Shown: positions 27,001 through 39,300, numbered from the stretch's first letter. The stretch is 64,000 nucleotides of DNA from Strix aluco (GCF_031877795.1 NC_133933.1:66288484-66352483); one strand, 5' to 3'. Notes: a model not told the origin generated them from the sequence alone. Numbers and translations are program-made.

Positions 27001-29639
27001 ATCTCATACCCAGACCCACGGCTAATCTTGTGTCCACTCTTCCCCCGCAGTCATGTAAGAATAACAGGTCTCTCAGTAAAGCATGTCCAAAAATGGAACC
27101 CCCTTCTAGTCGAAACCCATGTGTTTTCACCCCACAGACAAAAAAAGCCCACTGTTCTTCTCACAAAGGCAATTCCAGGGGAAAAAAAAAAAGTCATGTT
27201 GAGAGACCAAAACAGATTTCTCTGCTTTCTGGGTCCCCATCTGGAACAAACTTGTCATGTTCATTGTTTTTCCTTGGGGTGGGCAATGAAACCAGTGGCA
27301 GCCGTCCAGCTCAGCACTAGTAAAGCAAAGAGCTGGGGACCTCTTGCGCCACATCTCCCTCTTCCCTCCCAAGTGCCAGGTGCCCCGGGGAAGGGTGGGA
27401 TTGAAGGGAGCTGTGAGGAAGTTAAAAGCGAGAGCAGCCTGAAAATCATGGCTCTTCTTCTCAACAGCAAAGCTTAATCATTTCTACAGAAAGGGCATTT
27501 CTTCCAGGATATCATTCTAATATAAAATTTCCTATCAGATAACCCTAGCAGATGTCCTGAACTGGGTTTTCCTGACTGCTTTGTGCCAGCGTGGGAGGGA
27601 ACATATAGAAACTCACCTCCACAGTGATCTGGGACAGACAAGTCACAGAGAGTTAGGGATTATATTTTCAGAGTTGCAAAAAAAAAGGATTTAGAGATCC
27701 AAGTCCCCCTGAAATCCATTGCCCTGTGTATCTTGTTTCAGTGATATATCCCTGGAACTACAAGTATTTAGCTGGCCTGAACATTTCCAGTAAATACCTG
27801 GAAAAACACCATCTGGGATTCTCCTTTTGGATTTTCCTTTCCTTTCTTTCACCGCACTCCACAGATGTTCCAGTCTGGAAGGAGCGAGCAGGGCCGCATT
27901 CGCAACCCAGCCTCAGTGCCTCCCTGACCTTCTGATACAAAATATTAGCACCCAACTGAGGATCCATTTTTTCTCTTCTTTTCTGTTGTTGTGTTTGATA
28001 TTTCCCAGTGATCTTTCCTAGATGGGTACAGCAGTCACGTTCTGCTTTCAGCTCTACTTGGATTCTTCACTGAGGAGTGACTCTGTGAACCCTGCTGCTT
28101 TCCTTCCAGCCCCTGGCCATCTCTGGCATTCTCCTGATACGCAGTGCCCTGCTTGCTTGCTGTTTGACTGAAGAACCAACTCAGGTATGCAGAAGACTTT
28201 GAAGAATGTGAGTGAAAATATTTGTTTAAATAACTGTGGCTTAGATCAGGAGAGGCAAACCGAGGAGATTCGGGGCTTCCTGCTAGCTCAGTGGTGATGG
28301 GCTCATGCTTCATCCTGCATTCCCCTGGCTGCCTGTCACCCATCTTCCAGCCAGTTCCTGGAAAGCAACCAACTGATTGTGTTCCCACTTTGCTATGGCC
28401 ATAAACAATGACAAACTTGGCTTGCCCGGCACCGCTTTGCTGAGCCTGATCTGGACCCCATTGCAACCCCCAATGAAGAAAGCTCTGTCCTGGCCGATCC
28501 TTTGTATGTGGGCTGTAAATACCTGAAGATATGTTTTGTATGAGAGAGGTGTCATGGAGGCTGTGACTTCCCTACTATTGCTTCTGGCAGTCTCATGCCA
28601 GTTCTCCATAACTCACTTTGGCAAGCTGGCAGCTTCCAGCATCTGAAAGCTGAAAATAGGAAAGGGCATTTGCAGGGTGGTGATATGATGTGTGCTTGGC
28701 TTTGAAAAGGATCACAAACTTAAGGCAGTGGAGAGCAAAAAGGCATACCAGTATCACCATGGATATGTGACATTAAACAAACCACTTGTCATGATACACA
28801 GCTGACTACTTGCCAAATGGAACAGGATCTTCTTATTATTCATTGTTTTGCCCTGTAAAACCTGCACAACCACGAGAAGGAAAAATCTCCAGAAAGGTAC
28901 TGTCACTTTTCTGACAATCCCTGGCCATGCTGGAGGTCCTGGTTCAACGGCAACTCCCTTCCACCTACTCACACGCATTTGAAGACCAAAAGGTCAAATC
29001 GTGGTGGGCACCCTACTTAATCGCCGCAGAAAAGGGAGCTGCAGGATGAGGCCACTTCCTCGAGGTAACTCTGACACTTGTAAAGCTTCCTGTCCTCCCA
29101 GGGCTTTGGTTCCATCCCTGCTGTCCCTCACTGCTGGGGTGTCAGCCGGGTGTTTTTCTGGCATCTCATATGTTCCCACCCACTGCCGCCTGCTCTCATG
29201 GCTTTGCTAAGGATTGCACCAGCCATGCAGGGAATGGCCCTTCTCCTCTCACCATCCACACCTCGCTGCACCCAGGAACCCCGCTCTGCCTCCGTCCCAG
29301 GGGGCAGACGAGGTGGAGCGAACCCTCCATTTGGTTTCAGCTTCGTAGTTCACTGCAGCCAGGTAGGGGCCTAGCCCCCCCAAAAGGGGGCAAGAGGGCT
29401 GCCACACAGACAGTGTCTTGAAGCATCCCATCTGCCCTTGCCCGTGCCTGCCCAGGGAGGACCTCCTGCACCGCTGCATCCTTCTGGAGCGCGTGGAGGA
29501 GCAGAAACCCGATCTCGGCCTGCACGATGGCCGCTCTGACCTCAAAATTGGAGCATACAATTCCATCTGTCCGGGGAGGGTGTCCTGCTTGCTGCTGCCC
29601 CCTCGGCGTGCCTGAGGGCAGCTGGAAGGGTGAAAGCGG
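21091..29639. other. noncoding interval upstream of CITED2
   Basis: I recognise no coding gene or interspersed repeat. The interval holds a 125-codon frame at 21384-21761 of unknown meaning, a splice-site-bounded segment at 23860-23951, and an AT-rich complex block at 25370-25560. GC content rises from about 29.2 kb into the CITED2 CpG island. Confidence 0.5.
23860..23951 (+). other. candidate 92-bp exon (unassigned)
   Basis: The segment is preceded by a T-rich tract ending TTTTTCAG at 23859 and followed by ACAG|GTACTT at 23948-23957, so it has both a good acceptor and a plausible donor. One forward frame is open across it with ordinary composition (SDRLTSISEQNL...). It lies about 4 kb downstream of the orphan CpG island on the same strand as that island's donor-like site. 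It could be a noncoding-RNA exon or a chance pairing of splice-like motifs. Confidence 0.25.
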
Positions 29640-30710
29640 AGAGGGGGAGCGGAAAGCCAGGCGAAGGCCCTGTGGAAAATAGGCCACCATCCCGCGCTTC
29701 CCTGCGGCAGGCCTCCCCCGGGCCCTCTGCGCTTCCCTGCCACTTCATCACGGCCGCCCTTTAGAGAGGAGCTGGTGGATGTGGAGCAAGAGGCAGGAGC
29801 GCTGGTCGCCGGAGCCGGGGGGGTGTACACGTGTGGCCCTGCCGGGGCGGAGCTGCGAGGCAGGGCGCTGCCGGACACGGGGCAGTGACAGAGGACGTGC
29901 CGGGCCAGGGCGATCGCCTTTGCGCAGTGTGCACCCACCCGCGCTCCGCGTGTTGTTTTTCTTTGCCAGTCCAAGAAAAACAGTCATAAATAATGCTAAT
30001 AAACCCCACCAAACCAACCAAGGGCAAGAGTGGGTGGGCACTCATCCTGCACACCGCGGGTGGCTGTGGGGCAAACACGAAGGATGGGGGTGGGGGGGGT
30101 GGGGGGGGGTGTCACCCCCCCGCACACCTCCCGCATGTGGCACCCGTGTCTGTGGAAAAAGGTGGATCTGGGATCTCGCCTGCGGGAGAGGGGCCGGTCC
30201 CGGGGGCGCCCACGCGGGACCGGAAGACTCACGCCGGTGGGGACGGGCACCTGCACCGCGGCGGCGGAGAGGCGGACCTCGCCCTGCCCGGGCAGCGCTG
30301 CCGGAGCGCCCAGCCCCACGCGTGTCCGCGGCCGCCGCGCTGCGGCGACACGAGCGGACGGGGCGCGGGGAGCCGGCGGAGGGCGCGGAGTCCCGCTTTG
30401 TTCCCGGGGGAGGCGGGGCGCGCAGCGCGGCGCAAGCAACCCACGGCCACACGCGTGGGCCAGCCGCGGGGAGCGGGGTGCTTGGATGCCTTCCAGAGCC
30501 GCCTGGCCCCTTCTCGCCTGTCGCCTTGCGCGCGTGTGCCCCTGTGCGTGTGCGCGCCTGTGTGCGTGCGTGTGCGCGCTGGGTATTGGGTTTTGGTGGT
30601 GGGGGTTTTTTCTTTTTTTTTTTTTTCTTTTTTTTTTTTTTTTCCCCTCGCTTGCTCCAGGTTTTACTTCTGGTTGCCTGTAAGGGTTTTGCTCCTCCCT
30701 TCTGAAATCC

Positions 30711-30717
30711 TATATCA
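30711..30717 (+). promoter_or_regulatory. CITED2: TATA-like element of CITED2
   Basis: TATATCA lies about 230 bases upstream of the exon 1 donor, just after the pyrimidine tract. If used, transcription would begin near 30740 and give a first exon of about 200 bases. The true start site cannot be fixed from sequence alone. Confidence 0.4.
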
Positions 30718-30739
30718 GCCGTGGCCAGAGCCGGGTAAG

Positions 30740-30938
30740 GAACAGCTCATTGTTGGCAAGTGCCGATGCGCCTCGCAGAGGAGTGAGAAACGGCTCCGGG
30801 GCTGCGGCAGCGATCGCAGCGCCGTCACGGGAGCGCCGAGGAGAGCGGGGCGGGGAAGCCCTCTCTCTCTATGCTGGGTGACTCTTCGTGACTGATTTCA
30901 CCGCCACCTTTGAAGCACAAGAAGAAAGGAGCCGGGAG
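30740..30938 (+). other. CITED2: CITED2 noncoding exon 1 (5' UTR)
   Basis: The 3' end is set by a strong donor GGGAG|GTGAGT with the intron starting at 30939. The matching acceptor TTTCCAG ends at 31566, eight bases from the start of the ATG codon, so the intron is 628 bases. CITED2 genes typically have a noncoding first exon and the whole frame in a later exon, which fits. The 5' end given is inferred from the TATA-like element and may be wrong by tens of bases. Confidence 0.6.
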
Positions 30939-31573
30939 GTGAGTGCAGCGGTTCTCGTAGCTGGTGCCGGGTGTCGCTTTTGTGTGCAACAGGAAAAACG
31001 GGACTGTTTAAACACGCGAGGAAAGGTGTTTCTCAGCTGCCTGGCTTCACCTCCTTATCCGTGCGTTGCTGTATTTTTACCGAAATAATTAGGACTTTAT
31101 TCCAAAAGTTGCTGACAGCGGCTAGGTGGGACTTCCCCGTGCTTTGCTTGTTCCCCGCAAGTTAGCGGGAGTGCCGTGGAAACCCGCCGCCTTCCCTGGC
31201 GGAGCCGGGGGGCTCGGCCGCCTTCGGAGCGGGCGGGGAGGCGGCGGCTGTTGCCGTACGCAACCCTCTCCTCCGCTGATAGGTATGCACAACTTGGAGT
31301 GGGAAGGCGTGCTGCTCGCCGGATTAGCAGAGGGGACCGGGATTTTCGTACCGCAGGCTCCCCTTTTATTTTTCCCTTTGTACTCCACGGTGGAGCCGCG
31401 GTAGGAGATTTTTTTTTTTTTTCCCCCTCCCGCTTCTCCGTCCGCCCCCGAGAAGGAGAGGACGGCGGGACCAGCGAAGTCGTTTCTCGCGGGGCCGGGC
31501 AGATGCAGGGCGGCTGGCTTGTCCGAGGGTGTCTTTTCTTAATGTCTCCACACGGTAACTTTCCAGGTGGGCA

Positions 31574-32320
31574 ATGGCAGACCACATGATGGCCATGAAC
31601 CACGGGCGATTCCCCGACGGCTCCGGCGGGCTCCACCACCACCCCGCGCACCGGCTGGGCATGGGGCAGTTTCCCACCCCCCATCACCACCACCAGCAGC
31701 AGCAGCCGCCGCCGCCGCCGCAGCAGCACGCCTTCAGCGCCCTGATGGGCGACCATATACATTACGGAGCCGGGAACATGAACGCGAGCGGCGGGGTGAG
31801 GCACGCCATGGGGCCGGGCAGCGTGAGCGGAGGGCACCCGGCCGGCAACATGCCGCCCCCCGCCCGCTTCGGCGGCTCCCAGTTCATGGCCCCCCCCGTC
31901 GCCAGCCCGGGAGGGCAGCTGAGCGCCAGCATGCAGCTCCAGAAGCTGAACAACCAGTACTTCAGCCACCACCCCTACCCCCACGGCCACTACATGCCGG
32001 ACTTGCACCCCGGCACCCACCAGCTGAACGGCGGCAGCGGCAGCCAGCAGCAGCATTTCAGGGACTGCAACCCCAAGCACGGCGGCGGCGGCGGCAGCGG
32101 CAGCGGGTTGCCGCCCGCCGTCCCCCACGTCCCCGCGGCAATGCTGCCGCCCAATGTCATAGACACTGACTTCATCGACGAGGAGGTCCTCATGTCCTTA
32201 GTCATCGAAATGGGGCTGGATCGCATCAAGGAGCTTCCCGAGCTGTGGTTGGGACAGAACGAGTTTGACTTCATGACAGACTTCGTTTGCAAACAGCAGC
32301 CCAGCAGGGTGAGCTGCTGA
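31574..32320 (+). CDS. CITED2: Cbp/p300-interacting transactivator 2
   Basis: Encodes a complete 248-residue CITED2, a nuclear transcriptional co-regulator. By family knowledge it binds the TAZ1 (CH1) domain of CBP/p300, competes with HIF-1 alpha for that site, and acts as a co-activator for TFAP2 in heart, left-right and placental development. Visible in order: the conserved N-terminus [16 protein letters not shown]; a His/Gln/Pro tract (H37-40, Q41-44, P45-49, Q50-51); the conserved [10 protein letters not shown] block (121-130) and [14 protein letters not shown] (132-145); a short Gly/Ser junction (170-178); and the acidic, hydrophobic C-terminal transactivation domain (about 192-236) with the key LPEL motif at 221-224 and the terminus QPSRVSC. 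The start codon has G at -3 and G at +4. At 248 residues it is shorter than the 270-residue human protein, mostly because the Ser/Gly-rich junction is small. The frame lies in a single exon. Identification is very secure. Confidence 0.98.
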   Translation: MADHMMAMNHGRFPDGSGGLHHHPAHRLGMGQFPTPHHHHQQQQPPPPPQQHAFSALMGDHIHYGAGNMNASGGVRHAMGPGSVSGGHPAGNMPPPARFGGSQFMAPPVASPGGQLSASMQLQKLNNQYFSHHPYPHGHYMPDLHPGTHQLNGGSGSQQQHFRDCNPKHGGGGGSGSGLPPAVPHVPAAMLPPNVIDTDFIDEEVLMSLVIEMGLDRIKELPELWLGQNEFDFMTDFVCKQQPSRVSC

Positions 32321-33245
32321 TTCATTTCAAACAAACAAAGGACTTTCTATCGGTGCGAATGAAAACATTCCCCTAGACGCGGTGTCTCACTTTTCAGGGC
32401 TTGAAAAGGTGAGAATCTGGAAAGCAGAGTCAACTATGCGCTTGTATAAATCCTTTTTTTTTTTTTTTCTTTTTTGTTTTCCCCCCTCCCCTTAAATCGC
32501 TGCCACTTTTTCTGTAGCCTTGACATTCACGTCCCTTCCCGTAGTAATAATTTCTAGCGAACTATGCCTTTTTATGTTGGTCGCTCCCCTTCCCTCCTCA
32601 CTCTCTTCCATTTCCTCGCAGTAACGTGCCCATAATTCCCACAGTGCTGAACTGTTAGATATTAATCTTGGCAAATTGCTTAATCTTGTGGATTTTGTAA
32701 ACGATGATTTCCAATGACTTGAACTGCATTCAAATTCTGAGTGAACAGGGAAAAAAAATTGCATTAGTTGGTTGCATGAACTTTGAAGGGCAGATACTAC
32801 TGCACAAATGCTGCCATCTTGCTTAATTTTTAACTATGCATTGCAGTGCAGACTAATAATTTTTTTTTTTCTTCAATACGCTAAACTGGAAGCTTAACAG
32901 ATGTGGGCCAAACCTTTCCAGATCAGGAAAAGTAATACTGTTACTTAGAAAAGTCTGCTACCCATTCCCCCTCCCCCATATGTACAGACAATAATATGGT
33001 GTGGATGGAATGTTGACTAGTGGCAAACATTTCACAGATTATTTTTTTTTATTTTGTTTCTGTCTTCAGCATTTTGACACTGTGCTAATATAGTTTATTC
33101 AGTACATGAAAAGATACTACTGTGTTGAAAGCTTTTCAGGAAATTTTGACAGTATTTTTGTACAAAACATTTTTTTGAGAAAATATTGTTAATTTATTCT
33201 ATTTTAATTTGCCAATGTCAATAAAAAGTTAAGAAATGCTTTAGT
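32321..33245 (+). other. CITED2: CITED2 3' UTR and poly(A) signal
   Basis: Follows the TGA stop. It is AT-rich and ends at the canonical AATAAA at 33220-33225, after a U-rich, ATTTA-containing segment (33186-33210) of the kind found in short-lived regulatory mRNAs. A 3' UTR of about 920 bases would give a mature message near 1.9 kb. The cleavage point about 15-20 bases after the signal is inferred. An ATTAAA at 33588-33593 could be a weaker distal signal. Confidence 0.75.
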
Positions 33246-33713
33246 TTTTCTAGAAGTCATTTACCAGTATTTTTCTTCAAAACTCTTCCCCACTGTCCCT
33301 GGTAAGTAGAACATCTATCTGTACAACCGTGTTGGTGTGCAAAAAGACATTCCAAAATAGAAGGTACACTACACCCATATATATGTCATGGTGAACTTGG
33401 TAGGTGAGCGGGATTTGAACATACTTACAGCATAAAGCCTCATACGTAACATTGTAATATGCCTGTCAGTGTGGTTTTATGAAAAATGAAGTTGCCGAGG
33501 CGCAACTTTCTTGTGACTTGCCAACATACTTGCTTTAAATGTAGTTGTCCAGAGTTATGATGCATAAAGTATTTATTATATTTATCTATTAAACTTGTAA
33601 TTTTATAAATCTGCTTTCATTTATATAGTAGACTTTGTTCTTTTGTATATTTATCTCACCTGGAAGAGCTGTGTAAAAAGACCAAGTGCTTAACGTGCAA
33701 GTGTTGGTAACTT

Positions 33714-33743
33714 GGGAAGGGGGGGGGGGGGGGGAGGGGGGGG
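33714..33743. repeat. poly(G) tract
   Basis: Nearly pure G over about 30 bases with single A interruptions, in otherwise AT-rich DNA about 0.5 kb beyond the CITED2 poly(A) signal. It could form a G-quadruplex and is prone to length error in assembly. Confidence 0.9.
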
Positions 33744-35859
33744 TGTGTCTTCCCGACCCTCTCACCTACCAGGGTTAACACAGGAGACGATTGCTGCATC
33801 AGCCCAGATCTGCATCACACCAGAAATGATTGTGTTTCATTTCCAGTGACTTAGGAGAGGGGGCATAGATCCTTAAAATACTCTACCTTGGGACGGCTCT
33901 GACCCCTCCCAGATGTTGCTACCAACTAAAGCCACAGACAAATCCATACTGGTTTACTTTAAATATCTGGGAGAAAATTGCCCATTATAATAAGGCTACT
34001 GACATCTTGCTCCTTCAGTGCCAACTGTTGCAGCCTTCTGACCCCACTCAGCCTTTGGCAAAGCTCCCGCACAAGTTATGACACGACTGTGGGATCAGGA
34101 CCCTAATAACACATGTAATCCCGTTGAGCCACGCTGCCCAAGTTCGATACAGGAGCCATACCACCGTGCTTTCTTTTTGCTTACTTCTTCAGCCACGTCT
34201 TCTGAATTTATTAGGAAGAAAAACAGCATGGTGGATGTAGTTAAATTTTAAACCTGGGCACGTAAACAGGGGAGGATATCACCACACAATGGGAGCGTAA
34301 ACAGCAGTGTTTTGAATCAAGCTGGGAAATTAAACTGATTACTATTGCTAAAAATGTCCCAGCTGGTGAGAAAAGTGATACTTGGCCTTCTTTGCCTTAC
34401 AGACATCAAGCAGCTACTCTGTTTTATGAATGTAAAAAAAAAAAATAAAAATGCTTGTATTAAAGTATTAGCAAAAGTAGAAAGAGGAAAGTGTACACTT
34501 CTGGGAAAACCTGGCGACAAAATGCTCTCTGCAGGCAGTAACAGCCCGTTCTTGGACAACTCTCAGTACCCAAGAATTTAAAAAAACAACCTTCTGGTGT
34601 CAGCCAGTGATCTCTAATGTTTTGAGACAGTAAATTTAACATCAAATGGCAGTGAATCATAGCTTATCAGCTCACCAGTAACGTGAAAGAGTGTTTAGAA
34701 GAATACAGCTGTAGTTTTAAGAGCCATTGCCCAACTTGCCACTATATAAACCCTTTTTTCATTTCAAGGCTGTTTGATCTGCACACGTTGCATTGCCCTC
34801 TTCTGCTGGAGTTTGGGAGGGTGATTTTTCTGGTTCTAATCAACTTCTTATCAAACAGACTATCAAATTATTGTGCATAACAAATTGCATAGATATGTAA
34901 AGCCTCCACAATCTCCTAGACCAAAAGGGAATACTCTTGCTTTATTGATAAACACTTTTGCTTCATAAAGTTGGTTAAACAACAGATCCTCCATGGTTGA
35001 GACATCACTACTTACGTCTGTCAACACTAAATCTGTCCATATAAGCTTTTCCAAGAATAGGCAGTTTCACGGGCACACTGGTTGAGTCTATTTGTGTACT
35101 ACTCCTTGTAAAACTTCTGAGAGCTGTTGCCTCTCAACAACAGCAGCTACTGAAAGCAGTGGCTTTGGGCAAGCCATTGCCAAGGAGTTTTACGATCTCT
35201 TAAAAGCAGCCCCCAGGGAAATTTGCAAAATAATCATGTTGCCTACCTTGTCCCTTAATTTCTAATGAAGAGTCAGATCCCAGTGGATAGCACGACTACG
35301 TATTTTCTTTTATCCTAGTATCATCCACTGAGCATTATTTGGGGCCTGACACTCATCGGGCCTGACACTCATCTTCCTGACGTGAACCCCTTGGCAACGC
35401 TCCCATGGGCTGAAACAGTAACAGGCCTTCAAGTAGATCCTCTCTAGCCTCCACAATGTTTAGAAATGCACTGAAGTAATTTATTATTTGAACCCAGCGA
35501 TTAAGTGAAAAATGCAGAGTGACCCAGTTTTCCAGCTACTGCCAGATCCTCATGAAGGACGTTGCCGTCTTGCGTCCCATGAAGTTGCTTTTGTTACGTT
35601 TTGGCTTACACTTTCAGTGCAGGAAACTTGACCTCTGTACTTTGGCTGTTTTTCAAGAGCTTCCAACATGGTACATGAGATCTGCTCCTCTCTAAGCCAC
35701 GTCCATAAATAGACGCGCTGCTTTATTCGGACGGGAGATCAGCCCTAAGCCGCCCCACCACGCAAGGCACGCTCGCTGGAAAATCAGGTGCCGATTAACG
35801 CGGTGCTCTGCCTTTTTTCCCCGGGAATAAAGAATTCACGGGTGGGCGCTGGGGGGCAG
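33744..35859. other. intergenic sequence between CITED2 and next CpG island
   Basis: No supported gene. The only notable structure is an exact 16-base tandem duplication (gggcctgacactcatc twice) at 35342-35373. GC content rises after about 35.7 kb. Confidence 0.55.
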
Positions 35860-36380
35860 CTGCCACACACCCCCCCCACACACACATACCCACACGACGA
35901 GGCTCCCCCGCTGCACGGCGGGGACAGGGCGCTGCGGGAGACCCGGCCCGGCCCGGCGCGGCCCTGCTAGGTCCGGCCTAGCACGGCTAGGCCCGGCCCG
36001 GCTAGGCCCGGCCGGCGCGCGGCGGCCGCAGGCACCTGCGCGCGGCGGCCGGCGGCGCCACAGCGCCCCCGTGTGGCGGCCGTCCTTCCTCCGCCGCCCT
36101 CCCTGCGCCGCCCTCCCGCGGGCGCTGCCGGGCCCCGCGCAGCCGCTGCCGGGCGCGGGGGGGAGGGGAGCCGAAGGGGGCCCGCGGCGGGCCGGAGCTG
36201 CTCCCCGAGCACGGGAGCTTCGGCCACGGAGGGAGGGAGGGAGAGGAAGGGCACGGCCCGCAGCGAGGGGAGCCGCCATGCGCCCGTTTGGCGCCGGTGC
36301 CCGTCACAGCCCTGGGCGAGGCGCCCCGGCGGGCCCACGGCGCGGCACGACGGCCCCAGGGGGTGCGCGGCCTCCCGAAA
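35860..36380. promoter_or_regulatory. orphan CpG island downstream of CITED2
   Basis: Very GC- and CpG-rich, with repeated CTAGGCCCGGCC-like motifs at 35966-36015. It lies 19 kb upstream of the TXLNB start codon on the same strand and about 3 kb beyond the end of CITED2. It could be a distal TXLNB promoter with a noncoding first exon, a noncoding-RNA promoter, or a regulatory island of CITED2. Acceptor-like sequences (TTGTCTTGCAG near 36511, TTTTTCCCCCAG near 36604) follow it, but no donor inside the island is convincing. Confidence 0.65.
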
Positions 36381-39300
36381 TTTCTCGGCGTGGGTTTAGG
36401 GAAGAAGCAAACAAACCTTGTGGAAACATGCCTGTTGGTCTCACGGTTTTTTTTTTTTATTTTTCAAAGTTATATAAACGAGGATTATCCCCTGCTTATC
36501 TTGTCTTGCAGGGGGGATTGGAAAATTCCAACATCTGGATTTGCAGAGTTCCTTTCATTTGTTGCTTTTTTTACTTACTTTTTTTTTTGCTCTTTTTCCC
36601 CCAGGAGATGTTTTCCACACTCCAGATCCGCAAGCTAAGTTGGATATGAAGCCGCTGGTGTTTGGCCAAAAGCTATGGCATGTGTCTGTGGAGCCACATT
36701 GTACTTCTTCAGGGCGTGGGTAGCTTCTGCGGCAACGTCTTGCTATAGGAGCCCTCCTGTCCCTGCCCTGTCCCTCCTGCCCTCTGCCTCGTGCCCTCCG
36801 GGCTGTGTGGCACAGCAGGGCTTAACCTGTGAGCTGGTACCCAAGGGACCGATACCCCCTCGTGTTGGAAACCTTAGCAAAATCAGGGCGGGTACGGGCA
36901 TGGAGAGGGGGGAAATGAAGTCAGAAAAAGCAGGTCTTGTCCCTGCCCCTACAGCTACCCTTTTTGAAGGCTTCATTTCTTCCAAAATGCTCACTGCGGG
37001 GCTACCACTGGCAGGAATAAGAAATGCCAGTGTTACATATCTGGGCTACACACACCGACCTTAACCTGATCTATACATCACTTACAGGGATAGTACGAAC
37101 AAGGACTAAGTAACATCGACAGGAGCTGTTTAGATGATAAGACAAAATATTTGTTTTAAATAGGCAAATATATTTGTCAGATAACACTGCATGTGCAATA
37201 AAAGTAAGATGAGGAATCAAAGGAATTTGGAACCCAAGGCAGCAGCATTTTCTCAGGGTTTCATGTATTCTAAGTGCATCATTTTGTCAGTACAGAGGAG
37301 GTATTTTACATAATTTCTGAAAATATATTTACACATTTCAATATGGTGCCACTATTGTGCTTGCGCAGAAGATAAAGCTGAGTCTCAGTAACTACAACAA
37401 TAACGAGATACATCAAATGACTGAACAGATGAGCCGCTGTTATGGTAGGTTCTCTTATTCTCTTCACCTCATTTTGGAAAGAAATTTGCAACACCAGGCT
37501 TTTAATAGAGATGGATCAGGTATTGCAGTCCCTCTCCATCTGCTGTGCCCTTCCTCCTCTTGAAAAATTACAGTGGGGCAATTTGGTCACAAGTCTGAAA
37601 CAGATTTTGAAAGACACATATTTACCATATTAAAAATAAGCTAAAGATTTTCCAGCTTATCAGGCTTCGTAAAATGCTGAACACTTTTTTCACCTTTTTC
37701 TTTCACCAGGCCATTTTGTTATCTCTATTGGCATGTTCGTTTGGCAATATTATTCCCTATTCTATGGGCAATAAAGTAAAATAAATTTTCAGAATTGTCA
37801 AGCTCCTAAAACCATGGCTGAATTTACTAGTATGAGTACACAGCATTTCTTAAGATCAAAAGTTAATACTTAGCAGACACTTGTCCCAATAAGATGCTGA
37901 AGGCACACCTACTTATGTGCAGTTTTGACCAAGAGCCTCCCAGCCGTTGCACTGTGAGTTTTCTACTGTAGCCTGCTTAGCTAACAGTGCACTGTGCAAG
38001 AGAGGGTGAAGTTTCTGGAAGTCTGTAAAATGTTTTACCTGCTGCTATTCAACAGAAGTAACGCAGAGAATTTCAGATGTCAGTCTCTCTGCCAGGATAA
38101 GTATTTAAAGGTTTATTACTCAAAACACTTTGTTTTCTTCCAGCTACGTTATTGGGTCTTATAATGCATATTATTTTTGTCTACAAACCTTGTACAGCTA
38201 TACATCATCAACTTGGTATGAAGTAAAGTATGTATTTGAAGTCAGGAATGTATTTCTGAGATTCTCCAACAATAGGAAATGACACCAAGCCTCTGCACAC
38301 GTCTGCTTTGTACAGAAGCTAAATAGTTATATTTTAGGTTGCTCATGGGATTATAAGTGTTCTGTAGTTATATTTGGGGTTGCTTCTGAGTTGCTTATCA
38401 GCAGGCTGCACTAAGGCTAGCGTGTAATCCGACAGGGAGGTGAAGGGCAAGGTGTGAACACAGGTACCGAGATGAATATAAAGCCTTTCTAAGTAGTAGG
38501 CAAAAGAGAATTAGTTATGATTGTCACTGAGAAGATTTTAGAGGGTAGGTCTGAAAACCAGTCAGCCTTAACCCACAAACTATAAACACGTGCCTGTCTG
38601 TGGAGTGGTGGGGACAGCTTGGTTTTGCTTGTCATGTCTGATGGGGCACAACACTGTACACTGGAGAAGTAGAGAATTCGAGAAAAATGTGATGTGTTAA
38701 CCTTCTTCACAGAACGTTGTTTACAACATAAACCTGGATTTACCCTGGCAGAGATAAGTGAGCAAAGTGAGTGGATGGAGCCGACACAGCCTGCAGTCCT
38801 GTGCTCTGGCTGCTCTGCTCTTGGGGATGGACGCAGATCCGTGTCCTTGCTCCTGGAAGATGAGTAGGAAGTCCCAGTCCTAGTCAGCCACCATTGTAGA
38901 CAAGACGTGGACTTGAAGCCTGTGTTCAGTCCTGCTTTTAAAACCCACCTTCTCTCCTTTTAAATTCCCTGTAGTCCAGTACCTCAGCCTCGCCTGGCGG
39001 GTTTCTTTTTGGTGGCCAGGAAGCACCAAAGGCCCCATGCTTTCTCTTGTCCTCGCTTTAGTTTAATCAGGGTGAAAATAAGCCGTTGAAAGCGTTTTGA
39101 GGTGGTGTGTGTTTGCTTTGGGATGCGGTGGTTCATTGCAGCCGTGCCCCAGGGTGGCAGGGGAGGACGACAGCTGGTCTGTCACAAGTCACCTTGTGTG
39201 TGACCTTGCCCTATAAGGGCAAGAGAAATCTCTGACAGCTTCGCAGATGGGGGACCTACTGCAGGACAGGCCTGACATCCCATCGTGTGGCTTCTTTTTC

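Larger units (their letters stand above)
29640..32290 (+). promoter_or_regulatory. CITED2: CITED2 CpG island and promoter region
   Basis: A broad GC- and CpG-rich block covers the upstream region, the noncoding first exon, the intron and the coding exon of CITED2. It contains a G-run cluster (30086-30109), an alternating CG/TG tract (30527-30581) and a long pyrimidine tract (30606-30649). Long open frames on several strands and frames within it come from the shortage of AT-rich stop codons and are not genes. Confidence 0.85.

Noticed and set aside
29779-30895. Plus-strand frames of 300 and 308 codons upstream of CITED2
   Set aside because: They run through the CpG island, the G and T tracts and the noncoding exon in different frames. 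Poly-Gly and poly-Phe stretches show they are composition artefacts.
31097-32128. Minus-strand 343-codon frame opposite CITED2
   Set aside because: It is the antisense shadow of the CITED2 coding exon and GC-rich intron, with repetitive Ala/Val composition and no independent support.
35860-36649. Long GC-rich frames on both strands at the 36-kb CpG island
   Set aside because: They are Arg/Pro/Ala low-complexity shadows of the island with no conserved domain.
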